Shown here in pieces: positions 33,979 to 42,121 of a stretch of 64,000 nucleotides of DNA. This stretch comes from JAGOBP01 sp046328575. GTDB taxonomy: Bacteria > Chloroflexota > Anaerolineae > Fen-1058. The DNA lies in assembly GCA_046328575.1 (NCBI GenBank), contig JAXLWI010000003.1:1-64000 (forward strand), written 5' to 3'. The notes under the pieces were generated by a model. It ran no database searches and had not been told where the DNA came from. It worked only from the letters and a program-made list of their open reading frames with translations. The position numbers and the translations under genes are program-made. Within the stretch, counting starts at the first letter, position 1; every line of letters starts with the position of its first letter.

Positions 33979-36240
33979 ATGGTGCGGCGCACATTCGCGT
34001 TCCAATACACGCTCATTGCATTCCTGGTGGCGCTGTTGTTCGTCGTGGTCCATGCCGCCTTGGACGTGTGGGAAACCGGCTCGCCGTTGACGCTGGACGC
34101 GTTGCGCCGTTCGGTGGGATGGGGCGATTTGTTGGTGATGACGACGCCGCTCTCGTTTGGGCTGTTTGCTTTCCTCGCCGGCCGTCAGCGCGATCAAGTC
34201 GACGCGCAAACGCGCTATTTAACCGCCCTCAATCAAGTAACTCGTACGCTAGCGCACTCGTTGGATCTGGATCAGACTTTGCCAGAAGCGTTGTCGCGCA
34301 CGGTGCGCGCGCTGCGGGTCGATCATGCCACGCTCTATCTGTTTAACCGCGATCAGCTAAATCTGCGAGCAACAACGCCCGATCTGCCAGATGTGCTGAC
34401 AGATTTTGTTCAGCGCTTGCAGCTGGAACAATGGCTGCCGATGCTGCTGCCCCGGACCGAAGGCGAACAGTTAGTTACGGTCAATTTTGCGGATATGCCG
34501 AATGTGTCGGCGAGCCTGCTGCGCAGCGACTATCGGCAGCTGGTCAGCATGCTCGTTCAATCAGAAGACGAGAGTCTGGGGCTGATGCTGATTTTCGCCC
34601 GCCGCACAGTGAGCTGGTCGGCCGAGCAGAAGAGCTTCCTAGCGGTCGTGGCTAATCAAATCGGCGGGGCGGTTGCCCGGATGCGGCCCTATGCGGAACT
34701 TCGTCGGCGCGCGCGTGACTTGGATGCCGTGGCACAGGTTAACCGCACCCTGCTGGCAGGCATGGGGCTGGACGATCTGTTGACCATGATCGTTAGTGCC
34801 GCTCAAGTCCGGTTTGGTCTGCCGTATGTGGCTGTGATGTGGGTGGACGAAGCGGACCAGGAATTTTTCATCCGCGCACAGGCTGGCCCGTTGGCGGTTA
34901 AGGCGTCGTCAACTCATCGCCAAAAACTGACCGAAGGTTTGTCAGCGCAGGTGTATCAGACGGGGCAGCCCTATCTGGCCCGCGATGTGCGCACGGAGCC
35001 AGACTACATTCCCGCATCAGAGGCGCCGGTGCTGTCGTCACTGTTGACGCCGATGAAAGCCTCCGGCAAAGTGATCGGTATCATGGCTTTTGACAGCCTG
35101 GCGCTGGACGGCTTCAGCGAAGCCGATGTTGCAGCGTTAACCACGTTGACCGATCAGATGACGATCGCGGCGGAGAATGCACGTTTGTATGCCGAAGCGC
35201 AAGTCGAGCGCCGCCGCATCGCCGCGATCTTGCATAGCACGCGCGATGTGGTGATGTTGATTGGGCCGGAAGGCTGCGTGCAGCTGATGAATCCGGCCGC
35301 GGAACGCGTGCTGGGTGTCGCGGAGGCCGATGGGATCGGTGTGCCGATCGAGCAGGTGTTGATCGAGCCGTCGTTCCGTGAGGCGTATCAGTGGGCTAGC
35401 TCGCACTCACCTGACGAGGACAGCCCGCCGCGTGAAGTGATGTTGAGCAATAACACCGTCTATCTGTTTACGGTGACGAATGCGCGAGACGAGACTGGTG
35501 CTTTCTTCGGGCGCGTGATCGTCATGCAGGATATTACGTATCTAAAGCAGTTGGATCAGTTCCGTACTCAAATGATTCAGATGGCTACCCACGACTTGCG
35601 CAATCCGCTGGGCGTGGCGATGGGCTACCTGGATCTGTTGCATGCCGACTTGCAACCGTTAGCGCCCATGCAAGCGCAAGTGTTGAATGGTATCGAAGGC
35701 GCGCTGATACGCATGCAGAACCTGATCAAAGATTTGCTGGATATGGAGCGCATCGAAGCCGGGGTTGACCGACGGCGCGAGCCAGTCTCGGTCAATGCGG
35801 TGACGTTGGCCGTCGTTCAGGAGTTGCGTGATCAGGCTGAAGCCAAACGCCAGTCTTTGGAAACCGCGTTGAGGCCGGTGCCCAACGTGTTGGGCGATCC
35901 GGTGCGGTTGAAGCAGGCGCTGATGAATTTGGTCGGCAACGCGATTAAGTACACACCCGATGGTGGTCACATTTGCGTGCGGTTATCCGCCACCGATCGA
36001 CGGGTGGTGTTTGAAGTACAAGATAATGGTTACGGCATTTCCAAAGCCGCACAAGCCAAATTATTCCAGCGGTTCTATCGCGTCAAGGCGCGCGGTACCG
36101 AACACATCGACGGCACTGGCCTGGGCCTGAGTCTGGTGAAAGCCGTCATCGAACAGCATGGCGGGCGCATTTCGGTTGAGAGCGATGAGGGACAGGGCAG
36201 CACTTTCCGCGTGGAGTTGCCCGCAGCGAATGACAGTTAG
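33979..36240 (+). CDS. Membrane sensor histidine kinase (2 TM, GAF-GAF-PAS-HisKA-HATPase)
   Basis: 753 aa. Two transmembrane helices (about 8-30 and 48-68) with a short outside loop, GAF domains at about 85-235 and 245-410, a PAS domain at about 415-535 ('ILHSTRDVVMLIGPEGCVQLMNPAAERVLG'), HisKA with H538 in 'MATHDLRNPLG', and HATPase_c with N-box (NLVGNAIKYTPDGG), G1 (DNGYGIS) and G2 (GTGLGLSL). It autophosphorylates on H538 and should pass phosphate to a response regulator; none is encoded nearby. The ATG at 33979 has CGGAGG 3 nt upstream region, 10 bp after rlmD; radA follows by 17 bp, so the three may be one operon. Confidence 0.9.
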   Translation: MVRRTFAFQYTLIAFLVALLFVVVHAALDVWETGSPLTLDALRRSVGWGDLLVMTTPLSFGLFAFLAGRQRDQVDAQTRYLTALNQVTRTLAHSLDLDQTLPEALSRTVRALRVDHATLYLFNRDQLNLRATTPDLPDVLTDFVQRLQLEQWLPMLLPRTEGEQLVTVNFADMPNVSASLLRSDYRQLVSMLVQSEDESLGLMLIFARRTVSWSAEQKSFLAVVANQIGGAVARMRPYAELRRRARDLDAVAQVNRTLLAGMGLDDLLTMIVSAAQVRFGLPYVAVMWVDEADQEFFIRAQAGPLAVKASSTHRQKLTEGLSAQVYQTGQPYLARDVRTEPDYIPASEAPVLSSLLTPMKASGKVIGIMAFDSLALDGFSEADVAALTTLTDQMTIAAENARLYAEAQVERRRIAAILHSTRDVVMLIGPEGCVQLMNPAAERVLGVAEADGIGVPIEQVLIEPSFREAYQWASSHSPDEDSPPREVMLSNNTVYLFTVTNARDETGAFFGRVIVMQDITYLKQLDQFRTQMIQMATHDLRNPLGVAMGYLDLLHADLQPLAPMQAQVLNGIEGALIRMQNLIKDLLDMERIEAGVDRRREPVSVNAVTLAVVQELRDQAEAKRQSLETALRPVPNVLGDPVRLKQALMNLVGNAIKYTPDGGHICVRLSATDRRVVFEVQDNGYGISKAAQAKLFQRFYRVKARGTEHIDGTGLGLSLVKAVIEQHGGRISVESDEGQGSTFRVELPAANDS

Positions 36241-36257
36241 GTGTAAGCAAGGGGAAG

Positions 36258-37637
36258 ATGGCTACTAAAGCGAAGACTAAAACTCAATTCGTTTGTCAGC
36301 AGTGCGGCTCAGTCCAGTTGAAGTGGATGGGCCGCTGTCCTGATTGCGGCGAATGGAATTCATTCGTCGAGGTAGTGGAAGAACGCGCGAGCCACAAAGA
36401 TCGATCGGGCAGTGGGTTGCCGCGCGCGGCGCCGATCAAACTGAGCGATATCCAAACCGATCGGGCCGATCGCATCCCGATGGCGATGCAAGAGTTCAGC
36501 CGCGTGTTGGGCGGCGGCATCGTGCCTGGTTGTCTGGTGTTGGTCAGTGGTGATCCCGGCATCGGTAAATCGACGCTGTTGATGCAGGTGGCTGTGCAGA
36601 TCGCGGAGGCGCATGGACCGGTGCTGTATGTGTCCGGCGAAGAGAGCGCGCAGCAGATCAAGATGCGGGCCGAGCGCTTGGGTGGCGGCGATAGTTCGCT
36701 GTATTTGCTCACAGAAACCGATCTCGACGAGATCGTGCTGCACATTGCGCAGCTCAAGCCGCGCCTTGCCATCATCGACTCGATCCAGACGATGCAGGTC
36801 AATGAACTTACGTCGGCGCCAGGCTCGATCTCGCAAGTGCGCGAGTGTGCGTCGCGTTTGCAGGCCATCGCCAAATCGAGCGGCACGAGCGTGTTCATCG
36901 TCGGGCATGTAACCAAATCGGGGTCGATTGCCGGGCCGAAGGTGCTGGAGCATATCGTCGATACGGTGTTGTACTTAGAGGGCGATCGTTTTCATACCTA
37001 TCGGTTGTTGCGCTCGATCAAGAATCGCTTCGGCGCGACCGATGAAGTGGGCGTGTTTGAAATGCGCGGCACGGGCATGGCCGAAGTGGCCAATCCGAGT
37101 GAGGCGTTTTTGGCCGAACGGTTGCCCAATGCGCCCGGCTCGGCGATTGCGGTGACGCTGGAAGGTACGCGTCCATTGCTGGTGGAAGTTCAGGCGTTGT
37201 GCAGTACCAGCGCGTTTGGCTTACCGCGCCGCACGGCCAACGGCCTCGATATGAATCGCTTGTTGTTGATTGCGGCGGTATTAAGCAAACGCATCGGGTT
37301 GAAGCTGGGCGATCAAGATGTGTTCGCCAATGTGATCGGCGGCTTGCACGTCGGCGAACCGGCCGCCGATCTCGCCGTAGCGTGCGCCATCACGTCGTCG
37401 ATGCGCGATGTGCCGGTAGCGACGGATATGGCCATCATCGGCGAAGTGGGGTTGAGCGGCGAACTGCGCACCGTGGGTCAACTCGCGGCCCGCTTGAACG
37501 AAGCGGCGAAACTGGGCTTTGCGCGGGTATTGATGCCCAAGACCCATCGTATGGCTGATCTGCCAAAGGATAAAATCGAAATCGTCACGGCGCGGAGTGT
37601 CGGTGAAGCGTTAGCAATTGCATTGATGAAAAAGTGA
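36258..37637 (+). CDS. radA: DNA repair protein RadA
   Basis: 459 aa, usual length. N-terminal C4 zinc finger ('FVCQQCGS', 'GRCPDCGEW'), RecA-like core with Walker A 'GDPGIGKST', 'YVSGEESAQQIKMRAERLG', Walker B region 'LAIIDSIQTM', the RadA-specific 'KNRFG' motif, and a C-terminal Lon-protease-like domain ('VFANVIGGLHVGEPAADLAVACAI' region, 'GEVGLSGELRTV'). RadA is a hexameric motor that drives branch migration during homologous recombination. Start ATG at 36258 with AAGGGGAAG upstream. Ends at a strong bidirectional terminator. Confidence 0.97.
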   Translation: MATKAKTKTQFVCQQCGSVQLKWMGRCPDCGEWNSFVEVVEERASHKDRSGSGLPRAAPIKLSDIQTDRADRIPMAMQEFSRVLGGGIVPGCLVLVSGDPGIGKSTLLMQVAVQIAEAHGPVLYVSGEESAQQIKMRAERLGGGDSSLYLLTETDLDEIVLHIAQLKPRLAIIDSIQTMQVNELTSAPGSISQVRECASRLQAIAKSSGTSVFIVGHVTKSGSIAGPKVLEHIVDTVLYLEGDRFHTYRLLRSIKNRFGATDEVGVFEMRGTGMAEVANPSEAFLAERLPNAPGSAIAVTLEGTRPLLVEVQALCSTSAFGLPRRTANGLDMNRLLLIAAVLSKRIGLKLGDQDVFANVIGGLHVGEPAADLAVACAITSSMRDVPVATDMAIIGEVGLSGELRTVGQLAARLNEAAKLGFARVLMPKTHRMADLPKDKIEIVTARSVGEALAIALMKK

Positions 37638-37675
37638 GAGCTAGTGCGGTAGTGTGTTTGTGCTTTATAAATAGG

Positions 37676-37710
37676 ACTGGTCAGCTTGGGCGCCAAGCTG
37701 ACCAGTCTTT
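37676..37710. terminator. Bidirectional terminator between radA and the DUF3352 gene
   Basis: ACTGGTCAGCTTGG (37676-37689) pairs perfectly with CCAAGCTGACCAGT (37693-37706) over a GCG loop, followed by CTTTTCT. It serves both convergent genes. Confidence 0.9.
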
Positions 37711-37739
37711 TCTATCGCAGCAACGACGCAGCTATTGCA

Positions 37740-39605
37740 CTACTTTCCCACTCCAATGTGCACCTCGGATTTCACCAACTTGTCCGTCGGCACACCACTG
37801 CCGGTCGAAACCCACTGGAAGTGGCCCAGATAGTTGAGCACAGCACTGGTCGTCGTGTCACCCTGTTTGGCCTCCGACTTGATCATCGTCCATAGCGGCT
37901 GCAAGTTGAGATAGCCGGTTTGGACGCGATTGCCCGGCAGTAAGCCGACCGCTGTCTTGAACGTCGCATCATTTGTGATCGGTGACGGTTTGGCGTTTTG
38001 GACGCGCAACAAGGTGTCCGAAGTTGAGCCGATGACCAGTCGACCGTCAACCACGCCGTAAATGAAGGCAGGTGTGGAGCTGTTGTCGAGCAGCACTGCA
38101 CTGTAAGGCAAACCACTCAGGGGCTGCCACTTCACATCGCCCTTGCTCTGTTCCGCAACGGCCTGCACCAGCTTATCAAGCGTGGCCGAGGCGCGGGCTG
38201 CATCGCTGCTATCGAACAGCAGTGCGAATTCAAATGGCATGTCTTTTAGGGCACTGTCAGGACTATCGCTGACTGTTTGGACCTTGGGGCTGACGATAAA
38301 GGCAAACTCACCGTTGAGCAAGTCAATCAGATCGGTCTTGAGGTTGACGCCTGCCAGCTTCTCCAACTGCGCGATCTTGTCGCGGAACGTTTCGCTTCCC
38401 ATGCCGGGGAGGTTGGCAAACGGATCGGGTTGGTTGGGATCGAAGAACGGGTTGAGGTAGCCCGCCGGATTGTTGCCACTCAGCACGGCCATAGCCACCT
38501 GCGGAATCGATTCGAAGACCTTGTTGGCTGCGGCTTTATAACTCGCCTCATACATTTGGCGCTGCGCTTCCGGCAGTTTTGCCAAATCGATCTGCGCTGC
38601 TGTATCAAAGCGCAAGCCGGTCGGCTCGTAGGTCATTGCCACACCGATGCCGCCCATGGCATTCAGCGTGTCTTGGGCTTTTTGCAACTGTTCCAACTGC
38701 TTTGAGACATTCGGTGTAGCAGCGTCACCCAGATTGCCAAACTGCTGAGAAATACCCAAGGTCATCGTCATCACGGCTTGCATGTACTGGTTGAAGTCCA
38801 TGTACATGGCGAAGGCCGTTTGGCCGGGTAGCGAGTTCATCGTCGTCTGATACTTGGCATTGAGGGACAAGTTATTGCCGTCCAGCGACGCGTCGATGGC
38901 TTTCTTCAAGTTGTCGGCGTTTGTGGTCACGACGATCACGTCGTTGACGGTGGCGTAAGCGACCACATCGCTGGTCGTGGATTTTTCCGCGCCAAACCAG
39001 TGACTCTCGGACGTGAGCGAGACGATCGCGACGCCGCGATAAGTGTCGTCGTGAAGCGTGGTTGTCACGTAGTCACTGGGCGTGAGCTTGCTTTCGATCT
39101 CTTTGCGGACGTTGACCAAGAATGCATCGGACTTAGCTCGATCGCGCGTCTGCACGACCGCGTAATACGTTGGCCCGTGCACCTCGCTTGTGGTTATCAG
39201 TCGCGTGTAGTTGCCCAGATCAAGCAGGCCAAAGGTGATCCGCTCGCCCAACCACGGCTGGATGTCGTCTTCCCAATTAAAACCGGCTTGAATGATCGCC
39301 AGTTTTAGCGCGCTTTCGATCTGCTTGGCTTCGGGTGAGCCTTTCCACGCGTCGGCCACGACGTTGTAATTGGGCAGCTGATCCGATCGGGTGTTGAGCG
39401 ACATTAGCAGCATTGTGTCGGGCGGCAGCACTTTGACTGTCGGATCGACGACGGGCGCCGCGGTGCGACTGACGACGACGGCCACAATCGCGCCGACGAG
39501 CGCCAGCACGCCGATACCGAAGACTAGCTTGGCCAGCACACTGACCGGACGCGACTTCGGTAAGTTAACGTCAAATTCTACAGATTGGGTTACGGGCTCT
39601 TCCAT
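37740..39605 (-). CDS. DUF3352 family secreted/membrane-anchored protein
   Basis: 621 aa. One N-terminal transmembrane helix (about 22-46) with the bulk outside. The start of the extracellular part, 'VLPPDTMLLMSLNTRSDQLPNY', and repeated 'F..A......A......' helices with 'YNVVADAWKGSPEAKQIESAL' are typical of DUF3352 proteins, common in cyanobacteria and Chloroflexota and without a defined function. Later blocks ('LLNGEFAFIVSP', 'VVDGRLVIGSTSDTLLRVQNA') fit the family. AAGGAG lies 8 nt upstream of the ATG at 39605. Monocistronic. Confidence 0.8.
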   Translation of the reverse strand: MEEPVTQSVEFDVNLPKSRPVSVLAKLVFGIGVLALVGAIVAVVVSRTAAPVVDPTVKVLPPDTMLLMSLNTRSDQLPNYNVVADAWKGSPEAKQIESALKLAIIQAGFNWEDDIQPWLGERITFGLLDLGNYTRLITTSEVHGPTYYAVVQTRDRAKSDAFLVNVRKEIESKLTPSDYVTTTLHDDTYRGVAIVSLTSESHWFGAEKSTTSDVVAYATVNDVIVVTTNADNLKKAIDASLDGNNLSLNAKYQTTMNSLPGQTAFAMYMDFNQYMQAVMTMTLGISQQFGNLGDAATPNVSKQLEQLQKAQDTLNAMGGIGVAMTYEPTGLRFDTAAQIDLAKLPEAQRQMYEASYKAAANKVFESIPQVAMAVLSGNNPAGYLNPFFDPNQPDPFANLPGMGSETFRDKIAQLEKLAGVNLKTDLIDLLNGEFAFIVSPKVQTVSDSPDSALKDMPFEFALLFDSSDAARASATLDKLVQAVAEQSKGDVKWQPLSGLPYSAVLLDNSSTPAFIYGVVDGRLVIGSTSDTLLRVQNAKPSPITNDATFKTAVGLLPGNRVQTGYLNLQPLWTMIKSEAKQGDTTTSAVLNYLGHFQWVSTGSGVPTDKLVKSEVHIGVGK

Positions 39606-39727
39606 GTTGATTGCTCCTTACGTGGGAAAATACAACTCGGCTACATTGACGCTTCCATTATGCGCCGCGTTGAAGTGAAGTCAAGCACCTGAGTGTGCCG
39701 GTAGGCTGACAATTGTCGGACGAAGGG

Positions 39728-41263
39728 CTAATCGGCGATGGGTTGTTCCGCGGCCGACATCAATAACGCCGGCAGTAGCGCAATGACGCACGCTGTCACA
39801 GCAAATAACAAAAACGATTCGCCTACCGCCTGCGCCGTGGCGCGTCGAAAGACCTCAAAGGTGTTGCCGGAAAACTGACTGGTTCCGGCGGCGAATTCGG
39901 CGGCCAGCGTTTGCACGCGCTGCGTGCCCCACGACAGCGCGATTGATCCACCGAGGCTCATACCGACCAACCGCAGAATGATCACTAAGGCCGAAGCCAC
40001 GCCGCGTTCTTGCAGCGGCGCGCTGTTGACGACGGCGGTCGCGATCGGAGACAGGATCAAACCAAAGCCCGCACCCGCCACAATCAAGCCGGGCGTCATT
40101 TCGAGATAGGTCGTAGTCGCTTGCCATTGACTGGCGATGACAAAACCGATCGCGGCGATGATCAATCCCAGTAACGTCGGCGCGCGGTAGCCAAACCGAT
40201 CGACGATCCGACCGATCACGAGCGACATCAAGGCCATCGTCACGGTTAACGCCGACAGCACCCAGCCTGTAAACCACGCGCCATCGCTGAGGATCTGTGC
40301 CACAGTGGCGTTGGGCTGACTCGACGCCACCACGGCGTTGATGAACAACGGCACCACGCCCAGCGCGACGATCAACGCAAAGCCTACCCCAAGATTAACC
40401 AACGCTGCGCCCGTAAACATCCGTTGTTTGAACAGACGCAGATCGAGCAGCGGTTGTTCCGCGCGGAGTTCCCAGACGATGAAGGCGACGAACAGCCCGA
40501 TCGACGCGATGAGTAACGGCGTTTGATAAGAAGGCGTAGTCTGCTCGACAAACTGCGACACTTGCCCCGACTCTGCGCCACCACCCAGGCCGATATTGAA
40601 GGCGGCCAACGCCGCGCCGATCAGCACCGCGCCGATCCCGTCCAGTTTCCCGACGACTTGCGGTTGTGGTAAATGGCGCAGTGCGCGCCAGCACAACGCA
40701 AAGGTGATCAGGCCGATCGGGATGTTGAGCCAGAAGATGATGCGCCAATCGGTGAACAGGCGGATCATGATACCGCCGTAGAGATGTCCGACGACCCAGC
40801 CCGCGGTATCGACCGCGGCGACAAAACCGAGAGGCGTCGCGCGCCGATCGGGCGGAAACAGATCGGCGACCAGCGCCATCGAAACTGGCACCATCGCGCC
40901 TGCGCCCAACGCCTGAATCACGCGGCTGACCACCAGCCATTCGAGCGTGAACGACGGCGTGAAGCCCGTCGTGCGCGTCAACGCCACCAACAACGATCCA
41001 CCGATGAAGATGCCGAGACACACCAGATACGCGGTGCGCCGCCCGTAGAGATCGCTGAGGCGACCTGCGAACGTCATGCTCACTGCATACGCGGCGAGGT
41101 ACATCGTGACGACCCAGCCCGCCAGCGCGAACTGCTGCGTGTTCAACTCAAAATCGACGACAACTTGCGGCAGAAACGCCGAGGCCACCGTCAAGTCCAT
41201 CGCGCCGATAAAGATGGCGATCGACACGAGTGCGATGGTCCGTTTGGGGTTAGGTGAAGTCAT
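39728..41263 (-). CDS. MFS drug exporter, DHA2 (EmrB/QacA) family, 14 TM
   Basis: 511 aa with about 14 hydrophobic helices. Opens 'ALVSIAIFIGAMDLTVASAFLPQVV', the DHA2 helix-1 motif D1, then loop 2-3 motif A 'GRLSDLYGRR' and motif C-like 'GWVVGHLYGG' in helix 5. DHA2 members use the proton gradient to expel drugs and other amphiphiles. No TetR/MarR regulator is adjacent. It lies downstream of the LppX-type lipoprotein gene, separated by a repeat-rich 74-bp spacer. A physical link between lipoprotein and MFS exporter recalls LprG-Rv1410 of mycobacteria, where both act in lipid export; this is an inference. Confidence 0.9.
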   Translation of the reverse strand: MTSPNPKRTIALVSIAIFIGAMDLTVASAFLPQVVVDFELNTQQFALAGWVVTMYLAAYAVSMTFAGRLSDLYGRRTAYLVCLGIFIGGSLLVALTRTTGFTPSFTLEWLVVSRVIQALGAGAMVPVSMALVADLFPPDRRATPLGFVAAVDTAGWVVGHLYGGIMIRLFTDWRIIFWLNIPIGLITFALCWRALRHLPQPQVVGKLDGIGAVLIGAALAAFNIGLGGGAESGQVSQFVEQTTPSYQTPLLIASIGLFVAFIVWELRAEQPLLDLRLFKQRMFTGAALVNLGVGFALIVALGVVPLFINAVVASSQPNATVAQILSDGAWFTGWVLSALTVTMALMSLVIGRIVDRFGYRAPTLLGLIIAAIGFVIASQWQATTTYLEMTPGLIVAGAGFGLILSPIATAVVNSAPLQERGVASALVIILRLVGMSLGGSIALSWGTQRVQTLAAEFAAGTSQFSGNTFEVFRRATAQAVGESFLLFAVTACVIALLPALLMSAAEQPIAD

Positions 41264-41289
41264 GAGAAGGTTAGTTGGTCCAACAGCGC

Positions 41290-41326
41290 ATAGTCTGATA
41301 GTCTGCTGATTGACTGTGTGACTACA
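41290..41326. repeat. Short degenerate tandem repeat in the lipoprotein/MFS spacer
   Basis: AGTCTGAT, AGTCTGCT, GATTGACT, GTGTGACT read as imperfect 7-8-nt units. Less regular than the other arrays but of the same style and location: it fills the spacer between the lipoprotein stop and the MFS start. Confidence 0.35.
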
Positions 41327-41337
41327 AGACGATAAGT

Positions 41338-42033
41338 CTATTTGACTTGTGGCGCAGCGATATTGACCGTCTTGCCGTACGAGCCGAACGTTAACGTCCA
41401 GGTCGTGGGCTTTTGCGGATCGGCAGTGGGATCAACAACGACGGCTTTGCGCGGCAGGAAGGTGCTGCCTTCGACCCAGACTTCTGCGTCCACCCGGCCT
41501 GTGCCGATGAGTCCGCCGCTCATGCCTTGCACGCGCGCGCCATCGAGTTGACCTTTGACGTGATAAACGTTTACGTTGTCGAGCGATTCCACGCCGACCA
41601 ATTGAGCATTGTCGATGCCGCCGCTCAATACTTGCTCCAGCCCTACTTTCGGATCGAACATCACAGCGGGATTGAAGCCAAATTCAGGCGGCAGCACTTC
41701 CCACTGATGTGTGAGGATATTGGTGAGGTACTGCTCATTGCCGATGGCGATCATGTCCAACTCGGCGGCGGCGACGGCGGCGATGACTTTGAGGTGCACG
41801 CCCATCCGATCGGGACGGCTGAAGTCCCCTTCGGCGCTGCGGAGTTGAAGTGACGTCGCACGATTGAGATACACCGCCGAGCCTGCGATCTCGATCTTGA
41901 AGTGAAACGCAGGCACTTGCAGCATGGCCTGACCGGCGCGCGTGACAATGTCGTTGGGCGGCAAGTCCGGCAGGGACGGACCGCAGGCCGAAAGCACCAG
42001 CAGCAGACCGATTAGTATTTGTCGTATTTTCAA
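41338..42033 (-). CDS. LppX/LprAFG-type lipoprotein
   Basis: 231 aa from the TTG at 42033, chosen because AGGTGG lies upstream and because this leaves a proper lipoprotein signal: 'LKIRQILIGLLLVLSACG', cysteine at residue 17. A longer reading from 42081 adds 16 residues ahead of it. The mature part (about 25-230) follows the LppX_LprAFG pattern: 'DIVTRAGQAMLQVPAFHFKIEI', 'VHLKVIAA', 'MIAIGNEQYLT', 'VYHVKGQLDG', 'WVEGSTFLPRKAVV'. These half-barrel lipoproteins carry lipids at the membrane surface. The MFS exporter gene follows and could be its partner. Confidence 0.82.
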   Translation of the reverse strand: MKIRQILIGLLLVLSACGPSLPDLPPNDIVTRAGQAMLQVPAFHFKIEIAGSAVYLNRATSLQLRSAEGDFSRPDRMGVHLKVIAAVAAAELDMIAIGNEQYLTNILTHQWEVLPPEFGFNPAVMFDPKVGLEQVLSGGIDNAQLVGVESLDNVNVYHVKGQLDGARVQGMSGGLIGTGRVDAEVWVEGSTFLPRKAVVVDPTADPQKPTTWTLTFGSYGKTVNIAAPQVK

Positions 42034-42109
42034 GTGACACCACCTGGCAAGTATTGTAAGCGAGCGATGAAGCAGTGTCAAACGTCGGTAGGGGCACGCA
42101 TCGAGCTGT

Positions 42110-42115
42110 TATAAT
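42110..42115 (+). promoter_or_regulatory. -10 box of a probably leaderless subtilase mRNA
   Basis: Perfect TATAAT ending 6 nt before the ATG at 42122, with no SD between; transcription would begin at or next to the A of the start codon. No clear -35. Confidence 0.45.
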
Positions 42116-42121
42116 CGCGAT

